A DNA stretch of 30,000 bases from Hirudo medicinalis (Eukaryota; Annelida; Clitellata; Hirudinida; Hirudinidae), in assembly GCA_011800805.1 (NCBI GenBank), contig MPNW01000003.1, positions 365,261-395,260 on the forward strand, given 5' to 3'. The notes under the pieces were generated by a model. That model was not told the DNA's origin. It saw only the letters and a list, made by a program, of their open reading frames with translations, and ran no database searches. Made by a program: the position numbers and the translations under genes. Positions 18,458-30,000 of the stretch are shown one piece after another (positions within the stretch are counted from its first letter, which is position 1; every line of letters starts with the position of its first letter).

Positions 18458-21400
18458 TGTGCATGTTGGAACCTACCCTGCATTCACTTTCAATGATTTG
18501 CAGCTGCAAGCCAAGAATGAAGAGGGTAGCAGCAAGTGGAGTGATGTGGTGACCTTCAGGACACTCCCTGACCGACCTCAACCCCCTCTAAGGCTTCAAG
18601 TCAAGGGCAAGACTTCCTCTACCAGCTTCAAATTCTCATGGGGTTTGTAAAAGCAGCCACTTCAAAGTCATTTTCCCCCTCTAATTTGCCCTCATATCAT
18701 GCAATTTGGCATTAAACAAGCTTCCCATCCTACGTGCTAAAAATATCATTCCATGATGTTAACACGGAATTTTTAAATTCGGTCGTTGGCCGTTGGTAAC
18801 TGTTTGTAGAATGTGTTGTAAGGTTTGTTGTGGATGTTACAATGTGAATACCTGTGTGGATGTGTGAATGTGTGGATGTTTACATTTATCACTTCTCACC
18901 TCAGTGAATTTCTACTTAATAACAAAACTGTGCTTCTGCAGAAGAACCAAAAGATGCTGGAGGTGTAGAAGTTGATCACTATGTGGTTCACTTGGCCAGT
19001 GGAAGTGGTGAGAATAATTTATTAACAATATTATTATTTTATCTTTTTAATGATACTTATGGTGATGTTTTCATCCAATCGAAGGATTCCAAGAATACAC
19101 AGACACGAAAGAAAGGGAAATGACGATAGATGAACTCTCTCCGGGTCAAACATTTAAGGTCAAAGTTCAAACAGTCACCAGTGGAGGTACCAGTGAGGTT
19201 TGTTGGTTTGAAATATTTTTATGTTGGAAGACACTTTCATTTTCATAGTTGCACATATTAAAAAAAATATTGTATCTATAAATGTAACTATTGTTGAAAT
19301 TTATTTATTTATTTACATATTTTATTTATGTACATTTATTGAAAGAAATGAGCTCACAAATGCAAAAAAGACATAAAAACATCACTGGTTATGATTGCCT
19401 TTTTGTGGCAATTACGAAGAGGTTTGTTGCGACTTACGGCGATGCTCGAGACGACAATGAGCCTTGTGAAACGATAAATTAGAACCCCCGGGCCAGAGTC
19501 GTCGTTGCCGACGAGGACGATTGGCATGATGATTTGAATCGTCCAAATAATTATTATCGTCCAGATAAATGCATTTTACTCTTACAGTTCTCCGAAGTGC
19601 TCGCAGTCACGACTCAGGCTGTCGCTCCAGGTCCGTGCAGAACTCCGAAAGTGCACAAAGGAAAAATTAAGCCGACGCATTTCTGCGTCACCTGGGGTGG
19701 GTGACTCGAAAATTAATTCACGTGATTAATTATTCATTTATTCAACATAATTTTTCTGCAAATTTTCGCATCCTGGATGCAAAGAATACTTGAGGACCTC
19801 TCGAGACTTGCAATCATCTTCGTTACAGTTGTAGAAGCAATTATAATGGCCGACATTATTAAACACTGCAATTATGACTTTAAATTCACTTCTACCTGTA
19901 GATCCCCCTGATAATGAGGGAGGTGCTCCTGTAGCAGAGTATGCGGTACTCATAACAAACCCCGACAACTCCAGCAGGGAGGCCTACAGAGGGAATGACT
20001 TATCCTGCATCATTGCCGGACTCCGCCCGGGAGAACTGTACCTCGTTCAAGTCAGAGCCATCAATAAAGCTGGGGTGAGACATGAAATGCAATTATGTTT
20101 TTCTAATATTAATTACATCGACAACGGGTCAGGCATCATAATTAGTGATGTAAATAGAGAAACGACATGAAATGATGGAACTTTAATTTACTTAAAGATC
20201 GGATTTTATTTTCAGTCCGGACCTTGGTCCGAAGCTTTGGAGGCCAAAACCGCGAGTTCGGCACCCGACGCCCCCTCGAAACCCGAAGTGACTGCCAGGT
20301 CTCCCCACTCAGCCTCGTGACTTGGAGTCAACCCAAGTGCAATGGTTCTGATGTCATAGAGTATCGACTAGAATGGAAGTTTGTTCAGCAGTTTGGACTG
20401 GACAACAACAATGACAGTGAGACTAACGGGGAAACACTGGACGCTGAGGATGATGATGATTTCTCACCGGTACATCAGTATTTTACTTCTTTATCGACAA
20501 ATTAATTGAATAAAGCTTGATGGTATTTCAAGCTCGGTATGACTGGAAATATTTTTATAAACAATTTTGTGTTTTAAATGCATTGGACGTTTCACATTTG
20601 TTTGTTTTTAAGATAATTCATTGCTGTTTTCACAAAAGCTCTACTGTGGATCAGCTTGGAGTTATGAAGTCAACAAACTCCTTCCTGCCTCTAAATATTC
20701 CTTCAGAGTTTTAGTGAGTTCTGTGATGATTCGTCCTCGTAAGATTCTCGCGTGGTCGTTGTAGAGAACTCTATTTTTGAATTATATTTGTTCATCATTT
20801 GTCAAATATATGTTATGCTGTACTCCTGCACAGGCTGTTAATAGCTGTGGTATGAGTCTCCCCAGTATGGCCACCATGTACTTCACTCCATCTGGAAGTC
20901 CTTCTGCAGTTCCCTCTCTCCATGTTACCATGACAACGGCGACGTCCGTGCGGTTGGGTTGGAAGCGCCCCAGAGACAACGGCAGTCCCATAACATTCTA
21001 CCATGTCGACTTGGGGAATGGCAGAGTGGTTTCTGTCGACGGCGAAGAAACCGAGTTCACAGTGGATGGCCTGATGCCCGACACCTCTTACAAGTTTGTG
21101 CAATGCTTCTTTCTTGTCTTTGTATTTATAAGCTAAAACAAATTCTATTTGACACTTTATTCTGGATTACATGTAATAAAATATTCAATGTCAATTTATT
21201 TAAATTTAATAACTAATTTTTGCCTTAACGAGTAACTTAGTTTAAAAAAGTCTTATAACCGTTTTATGGGCAGTCGAAACACATCAGGCATTCAATGCAA
21301 AAGAATGTTAAAAATTGTGTCGTGTCAAGTGAATTAAAATTTAATGCAATAGGATAAATATAATTCTAGTAATAGGTCAGTTGTTAATGAATTGTTGTGC

Positions 21401-22733
21401 CGGTGTAACACGTACGCATTATTTCCGAGCATAAATATTGTGCTCTCGAGCATGTGGATTAATATGTCGGTCATTATTTGTAAGCTGCTTATGATACGTT
21501 CTGTTCAAATTAAGCCTAACGACTTATGCTCCAGAATACGAGTCCAAGCGGTGAACGGGGCGGGCGTCGGTCCTTACGGGTCCTCGGTCAAAATCCTCAC
21601 GAGGAGTCTTCCACCAGAACCACCGAAGTTGGAGGTGATCAGCTGTGGATCGAAGTTCATCAAGTTCAAGTGGGGAGACGCCAAGGGACCCGAGGTGGTT
21701 CAATATTGTCTGGAGATCTCTAGAGATGGAGAGAAGTGAGTCTTTGCATATTGATGCAGCATCATTTATGTAAACAGACATATTGATTCAAAATCTAAAC
21801 AATAATATGTGTGCTGCGATGTGTCTCCAAGGTTTAATTGTTCTCACTTAGTTACCACACCATCTACCAAGGAACCAGCAGGACTCACAAAGTTTCCAAG
21901 CTCAACGAGGCCACGGATTATTACTTCAGAATTTTTGCCACAAATGAAGCCGGCGATGGGCCCCTTTCTGCCCCTGTCAGAGTCAGCACCAATAAATCTC
22001 CTCCGCCCTCCCTTAAAGGTGAGGCAAACAACACTATGAATAAAGCCATGAATTTCATTGCATTGTAATGGATTTAAGTTAAATGTAAAAATTGTTTAAA
22101 TTTTTGATGATGTCTGATTAAAGATTATCGACTTGTTTTAGCACCTCACATTTCTGATGTCGACTCGACTTCTTGCATGGTGACTTGGCAACCGATTAAG
22201 ATGGCAGGATGCAATGACCAGTTCATCTACATGCTGCAGATTCTAAACTCACTTGTCACAGACTCATTCCAAGAGGTAGGAATAAGAATTAGGAAAGGTG
22301 CATCAGGTTTGTTCACATGTGATTTTATTCCTATTCCTAGGTGTACAGAGGTGAAACCTGTCAGTATCACTTGAGTCAACTGATACCCAACTCTGATTAT
22401 CAAGTGAGAGTTTGTGCGGTGAGGATTTGCCCCGACTATGAAGACCTCATGGGTCCCTTCTCCCCAACCATTGCTTTCAATACCCGGCTTGCACCCCAAT
22501 TGGAATCCAGGGCTCCAGCCAAACAGCAGACGTCTACCGCCTCTTCCAATGTTCCCGTTATCCACAACATCTTCAAGTTGGGCCGTAAGGTTGCTGCCCG
22601 GATGATCGCCAGGGAAATGACAGAAATGCACTGGGCTGTGCTATTGATGTTTGCTTTTGCTGCAGCTGCTGCAGCTCTGGCATTCTTGGCAAAAAGCATT
22701 GTAGATTTGAACTCAGCTCAGTCTTTGCCATAA
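13997..22733 (+). CDS. FNDC3: FNDC3-family protein, nine FN3 domains and a C-terminal anchor, 24 coding exons, one apparent frameshift
   Basis: FNDC3A/B proteins are tail-anchored ER/Golgi membrane proteins with nine fibronectin type III domains; FNDC3A acts in sperm-Sertoli adhesion and FNDC3B in adipocyte and signalling control. Exons: 13997-14569, 14788-14970, 15373-15493, 15703-15822, 15886-16028, 16174-16319, 16390-16449, 16850-16988, 17090-17143, 17272-17396, 17560-17719, 18156-18242, 18504-18642, 18942-19007, 19085-19197, 19588-19696, 19902-20074, 20216-20469, 20639-20713, 20834-21093, 21535-21735, 21852-22018, 22142-22275, 22341-22733. The sum is 3,995 nt, one short of a whole number of codons, matching a single shift in exon 20216-20469. 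The protein would be about 1,331 aa versus about 1,200 in human. FN3 landmarks such as DNGSKITNYILEYDE and TGYRFRLAASNSHG fix the family. The 14788 acceptor and the 16174 border are the least certain. Confidence 0.93.
15065..15089. repeat. Perfect 11-bp inverted repeat with 3-nt loop
   Basis: ATATGTAAAGA, then CCA, then TCTTTACATAT. A near copy of the left arm (ATATGTAAAG) follows at 15086-15095, so a competing pairing is possible. The intron position suggests no coding role; a short foldback or a remnant of a small inverted-repeat element are both possible. Confidence 0.8.
15128..15143. repeat. (TA)8 dinucleotide repeat
   Basis: A plain TA microsatellite in an FNDC3 intron. Confidence 0.95.
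16363..16387 (+). repeat. GAT-rich tract directly before an FNDC3 acceptor
   Basis: CAATGATAATGATGATGATT runs into ATGACAG|TGGTGATGCC at 16389/16390. This acceptor has no polypyrimidine tract, yet the exon that follows is secured by frame and FN3 content. Confidence 0.8.
16450..16849 (+). other. FNDC3 intron without recognised content
   Basis: A 400-nt phase-2 intron splitting the first FN3 domain. It contains a direct repeat of GGTATCATTAATT near 16748 and 16766. I see no gene inside. Confidence 0.75.
17720..18155 (+). other. FNDC3 intron with a GAT repeat
   Basis: A 436-nt phase-0 intron dominated in its first third by the repeat at 17768-17868. The remainder is unremarkable AT-rich sequence. 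Confidence 0.75.
17768..17868 (+). repeat. Long imperfect GAT/GGT trinucleotide repeat
   Basis: About 100 nt of GAT, GGT and ATT units, with an unbroken core near 17828-17850. It begins about 50 nt after the donor at 17720 and reads GAT on the gene's sense strand. Confidence 0.9.
18391..18457 (+). repeat. (AAT)n microsatellite before an FNDC3 acceptor
   Basis: AAT/ATA units with occasional C and G, ending about 45 nt before the acceptor at 18503. Confidence 0.92.
19198..19587 (+). other. FNDC3 intron without recognised content
   Basis: A 390-nt phase-0 intron with a TTTA-rich stretch at 19298-19330. The segment at 19400-19530 is less AT-rich, but the short frame there has no domain and no matching splice sites. 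Confidence 0.7.
20285..20320 (+). pseudogene. Apparent 1-nt frameshift inside FN3 domain 6 of FNDC3
   Basis: The exon enters in phase 0 with SGPWSEALEAKTASSAPDAP and PSKPEVTARSPHSAS, then meets TGA at 20318-20320. The continuation VTWSQPKCNGSDVIEYRLEW, the expected B and C strands of the same domain, is in the next frame from 20317. One missing base near 20317 (the CCTCGTGACTTGG context) explains both the stop and the one-base deficit of the whole coding sequence. Because both sides look well kept, a sequence error or a recent allele is likelier than an old pseudogene. Confidence 0.8.
21094..21534 (+). other. FNDC3 intron without recognised content
   Basis: A 441-nt phase-2 intron splitting FN3 domain 7. 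It is AT-rich, with no repeat or internal gene that I can support. Confidence 0.75.
22341..22733 (+). other. FNDC3 last exon: end of FN3 domain 9, basic linker and tail anchor
   Basis: The exon encodes the final FN3 strands (YHLSQLIPNSDYQVRVCAVR), a Ser/Ala linker, a basic stretch (GRKVAARMIAREM) and then a hydrophobic helix of about 20 residues rich in Ala, Phe and Leu (about residues 1299-1318). A 13-residue tail ends in SAQSLP. A single C-terminal helix with a short tail fits insertion by the tail-anchored pathway, with FN3 domains in the cytosol, as known for FNDC3 proteins. Confidence 0.88.
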
Positions 22734-23932
22734 AGTGTGCTAAGCATCATCTTGTTCACCATAGACTTGCATCTGACTTTCCTTGGGACACCCTCCCTTT
22801 TTGGCTCTTTTGTAGTGGACATTGAGATGATTTCTCTTAAAGCATTTTTGGGAGTTCTGCCAAATCCGATCGCGACAAATGACCACTGATATTTTAATCT
22901 TTTGTTTCAAAATGCTAGTTTCCCTTGAACATCTACTTAAATTTAAAACCATTCTTGAAATTAATCTGCAGGATTCTGCAGCCTTCTTTGCGACTTACAT
23001 GGCCACTTCTCCGATCTCCCTCCTTCCTTTGTATATAAAAGTTATAGAAAACCACACCAGAATTTCTGCTGGCTCCTTCCTTTCAACCAGTCTTAATGGC
23101 CCTTAGGTCTGTCGTCATCACTCCTGCTCAATCGCTGGCTTCGTGGTGCTCTGGGTCCGGGTTCGAACTTCTTCCGAGGTTGGGTGGAGGTATCGTAAAC
23201 GCTGAGCTGCTGTGACACGTTATCTATTTTTGTGAGCATCATTCTCCATTTTAAGAACGTCTATGTACTCGTGGGCACCTTGTTATGAAATCAATTGTTC
23301 CAATTGTGACGACTTCAGAGGATTTTTTGTTGCCCTTGTTTAACCAATTTGAAGTTCATTTAGAAATTTCAGCCATCGTTATAGAGAAGTATACAAATAC
23401 ATTTATTTCATTATCATCGACTTGGAAAAGTATAAAAACAAGTTATAAAGGAATAAATGAATCTTGGATTGTTAAGCACGCTTCATTTGCACGTAAGATC
23501 TGACTTTAGCATTCAGAGGAATGATTTGCTAAATAACATTTTTAGAAAATTACAATCACATTGCAACACAGCAATTGATTCTCCTGAGAGAAATCAAGCA
23601 AAAAATAAGAGAATCAAAATGTAGATCAAATAAATTAAGAGTTGCCAATTAATGTAAAATTAGTACACAAAACAAAACTCTTCAAACTCTCTTGGTGTGA
23701 GAACAACAAATGAATGAGATGTTGCCAGCCATAACTGGAATGAATGAATGAATATCAAGCTTTGGCTGGAATGTCACCAAATAAACCGACCTGGAAATTG
23801 GAAAAGTGGTGGAAACGATGTCTGGTTGTCCAACGACATTAATAATTCATAGCAAGAAGCAGAATAAGGTTACGACGTGAAAAGCAGGCGAAGCAGTGCT
23901 TGGGGATGGTGCTCCAGATGAAGGTGACAGTA
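22734..23932. other. Intergenic region between convergent FNDC3 and coronin
   Basis: This holds the two 3' UTRs. AATAAA on the plus strand at 23452-23457 is a possible FNDC3 poly(A) signal, and plus-strand TTTATT near 23403 could serve coronin; both are far from their stops, so these assignments are weak. Near 23136-23168 lie words resembling RNA polymerase III A and B boxes. The remainder is AT-rich without coding signals. Confidence 0.45.
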
Positions 23933-27764
<3,832 letters not shown>

Positions 27765-28705
27765 CTTCAGAGAAACAACACAAAGTCGTTTAGAATTCTA
27801 ATCAAAATTGTGCACATTTTGTGACAGCATGAATATGTGACAGTATATTCTAGCTATAACTTTTATGATTTAAAAGGCCAACTTCCAACAAACATAATAA
27901 GAAAATAATAAGCATTCTAAAAAAATGTGTATTGCCTTACATGAAAATATGAAACGTTACACTAAGTTAATAACTTGAAAATATTACCTTTCCGCTTTAG
28001 TTCTTTTCAAATATGATCTTCTAAATCAAGGACGGGTTGGAAAATTCCAAAAGGATTATATATTCTTCGGGAATATCAGAAAATCAAACGAACGGCAGAC
28101 TCTCAAATAACCGATCGCAACAGAAACGAAGCGCACACCGACTGTCTGCCTCATTATGCCCCTTTGTTTCGTGATATCAACACCAACGCCAGGTTCTAAT
28201 CATTTTAAAACTGTGCTGCAACATTTGTTACAAATTTATTAGAGAGGATTATTTTCATTAGAATTGAAATTACAATATATGCAATATTTTTGGTTACAGC
28301 AGATAATTAAGCCCTGTATTTGCCAGGAACCTGAAAAGGCTTATCTAATTTAGATCTTTAGACTTTCACTATTCCTAAAAGAAACTATTCTTAAGCAGAA
28401 GTTTGGACTGCATCCAAAAATCTTTAAATTGAAAAATGTGCCATAACCTCCTGCGGCAAAATTTATTATTCAAAATTTTGAATGGAAGGAAGCGTTTTGA
28501 AGATCTGCCTAGATTTCTGTAGACGTTTAGGCAGTCCTGTTAAACTCCCATGGGCGGTTTTAATTTAAAACCTTTCCATTCCTCAGAAGAATTTAAAACA
28601 CAATGTTCTCTTCGGTCATAAATTTAACCAATCAAAAAGCTTTTCTTGACCACGTGACGTAGATGGGGGTCATATACATGTTTGATGGTTCCTGTTGTTA
28701 AGTAA
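27765..28705. promoter_or_regulatory. Coronin 5' leader and divergent promoter region
   Basis: On the minus strand the coronin ATG follows a pyrimidine-rich acceptor (TTTCTCTGAAG) by no bases or very few. A good donor, GGAAAG|GTAATATT, sits at 27988/27987. A non-coding first exon ending at 27988 and starting near 28100-28160 is therefore likely. Upstream toward the plus-strand small gene, CCACGTGACGT at about 28650-28660 combines an E-box and a CRE-like half. No other signal was found. Confidence 0.45.
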
Positions 28706-28754
28706 ATGGCGGTTTGCATTGAGATGTACAGCGGATGGAGAGAGGCAATTGCAG

Positions 28755-28762
28755 TATATAAG
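28755..28762 (+). promoter_or_regulatory. TATA box
   Basis: TATATAAG on the plus strand, 104 nt before the ATG of the putative small gene. Initiation about 30 nt downstream would give a leader of roughly 80 nt. The same bases lie inside an alternative open frame from 28706, so the call depends on which frame is real. Confidence 0.4.
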
Positions 28763-28865
28763 GACGGTTTCCGTGTTCGTATGAGACGTGGTCGATGGCA
28801 CACGTTGTATCCAGTCGACATCTTGCTGATGGCTATTTATGTCTTCTTGTTTACTCTAACCTTTA

Positions 28866-29231
28866 ATGGCCTTCCTGACATATTTTGGCAATTCCAAGTC
28901 TTTTTCGAGAAGCGGGAGGCAAGAAAACAAGAGCACGGATGGAATGGTCGGTGTTGCATTAGGCGGAACTGCAACAAATGAGTTCGTGCCTCCCAGAGGT
29001 ATCCCTGCGGTCTGTTGCCTTGTTTATTTCCACGTCTCCATTCGATTCCATGCATTATTATATTATTATTCCCCATTTGACCACCATATTTATTTTATTA
29101 TGATGTATTTTTACATATGAATTTTAATATTTAAGCTAATATTATTGTTGATATTATCTTTATCACCAGACTTCCTCCAGAGAGCGGACTCCAAAAATAA
29201 AATCACCAAAAATCACCCCCTTGAAAAATGA
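28866..29231 (+). CDS. Hypothetical two-exon small protein, 64 aa
   Basis: Exon 28866-28998 (ending CCCAGAG|GTATCC) joins exon 29170-29231 (after TATCACCAG) in phase 1, giving 64 residues and TGA at 29229-29231. The N-terminal half is Ser/Arg/Lys-rich (FGNSKSFSRSGRQENKS), followed by GVALGGTATNEFVPPR and then DFLQRADSKNKITKNH. It has no membrane helix and no domain I recognise. Support is indirect: a TATA box upstream, balanced codons, clean splice borders and AATAAA 14 nt after the stop. A competing frame from ATG 28706 runs 91 codons over the same exon and has one hydrophobic helix; both cannot be ordinary genes. Confidence 0.4.
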
Positions 29232-29244
29232 TTTAAAAAGAGAA

Positions 29245-29250
29245 AATAAA
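29245..29250 (+). terminator. Poly(A) signal for the small gene
   Basis: AATAAA lies 14 nt downstream of the TGA at 29229-29231. Confidence 0.4.
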
Positions 29251-29831
29251 TTTCTAAGTTATTATTCAAAATTTCCTTTAATTATCTACTTGGGTTTTCT
29301 GATTTCAAATTACAGGATAATTTTCATAAATTCTATTTAAGCGTTTTCAGAAACCATGAAATTATTTAGTTAAAATAACATTGATAATAGATTATTATTA
29401 CTATATATTATTAAATACTAGCAAGGCTAATAAAGGATAGAAGTGAATCAAAATTTGAATTCGAGTACAATAAGCTTGTAGTGATCAAATAATCACTTAA
29501 AAATGAAAAACTCAAGTGATGCTATTCATAGTTGACCTCTTCTAATTTTTAACTCGCGAGGAGTTTGGATTGATTGAGACGTTTATAATTGTGAGTTTTA
29601 CAACATTCAAATGATTAAAGCTCAAACTAATTTTAACGAAGTGAATTGTAGGAAATTACAATGAAGTGCCATCACATCTAAAACTAAACAATACTAAAAA
29701 CTAAGAAATATTACTAAATAACATCACGTCTAAAGCTCGATTGACCATTCGTGTCAATGAAATTATGGCGAAGATAGGAGATTTAGAAGTGGTCCACAAA
29801 AAGAGGATTTGAAAAATAAATCAAGTGGCAA
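29251..29831. other. AT-rich intergenic stretch
   Basis: No open frame, repeat or RNA gene that I can support on either strand. Confidence 0.6.
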
Positions 29832-29837
29832 TTTTTA
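29832..29837 (-). terminator. Possible poly(A) signal (ATTAAA) for the right-edge gene
   Basis: The minus strand reads ATTAAA about 28 nt past the putative stop at 29865-29867. Confidence 0.35.
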
Positions 29838-29864
29838 ATTTCAACATCGTTGACAGAAACATTT

Positions 29865-30000
29865 TTACACCTTGTTCTTCTGTGTCCTCTGAAATTTCAT
29901 CTCAGGATGAACTTTCTCCATCGACCGGGATAAAAATAGCATCAAAATTCCCAGAACATCGAGTCCCGCCTGCAACATTCCTTTTGATGTTTTATCTTTC
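29865..30000 (-). CDS. Probable last exon of a minus-strand gene cut by the window edge
   Basis: Reading leftward from 30000, an open frame ends in TAA at 29867-29865. It holds a hydrophobic stretch (AGLDVLGILMLFLSRS) followed by a charged, basic tail (MEKVHPEMKFQRTQKNKV). TTGCAG just before GCGGGACTC (about 29970) is a plausible acceptor, so the exon may begin there. The pattern suits a membrane protein with a short cytosolic C-terminus. I do not recognise the family, and the evidence is only the frame, the acceptor and the poly(A) signal. Confidence 0.42.
   Translation of the reverse strand, partial: KDKTSKGMLQAGLDVLGILMLFLSRSMEKVHPEMKFQRTQKNKV

Noticed and set aside
20295..20312. A 14-nt GT...AG segment (GTCTCCCCACTCAG) whose removal would restore the FNDC3 frame
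   Set aside because: It is far below any known animal intron size, and its removal would delete residues needed for normal FN3 spacing; a single missing base is simpler.
23031..23040. TATATAAAAG, a good TATA-box match in the FNDC3-coronin intergenic region
   Set aside because: No open frame or exon follows within several hundred bases and the site lies in a probable 3' UTR.

Overview
The window is animal nuclear DNA, most likely from an intron-rich invertebrate; I cannot name the phylum. The evidence is four recognisable metazoan genes cut into 3 to 27 short coding exons with GT-AG borders, AT-rich introns, poly(A) signals, a decayed Tc1/mariner element and no prokaryotic operon structure. 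I joined the exons by hand, using codon phase and remembered family landmarks; no alignment program was run.

Layout, left to right. (1) 1-1222: 3' part of a decayed Tc1/mariner element, transposase on the minus strand. (2) 1223-2303: presumed promoter and leader, then 2304-10712 (+): a complete Diaphanous-related formin in 27 coding exons (1,133 aa, frame closed throughout). (3) 12098-12544 (-): a complete three-exon DPH3 gene (81 aa). (4) 13997-22733 (+): an FNDC3-family gene in 24 coding exons with nine FN3 domains and a C-terminal membrane anchor, carrying one apparent 1-nt frameshift. (5) 23933-27764 (-): a complete coronin in 12 coding exons (571 aa). (6) 28866-29231 (+): a tentative two-exon small gene with a TATA box and a poly(A) signal. 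(7) 29865-30000 (-): a tentative last exon of a gene running off the right edge.

Formin and DPH3 are convergent, DPH3 and FNDC3 divergent, FNDC3 and coronin convergent, and coronin and the small gene divergent. Formin and coronin both act on actin, but nothing shows a functional cluster; these are ordinary housekeeping neighbours.

The most interesting signals are at the level of RNA processing. One formin intron looks like a minor-spliceosome (U12-type) AT-AC intron. GAT trinucleotide tracts in introns read GAT on the sense strand of whichever gene holds them, often right beside splice sites. A 114-nt coronin intron is in frame and free of stops. I found no CRISPR array, tRNA, rRNA, or clearly new multi-gene system.
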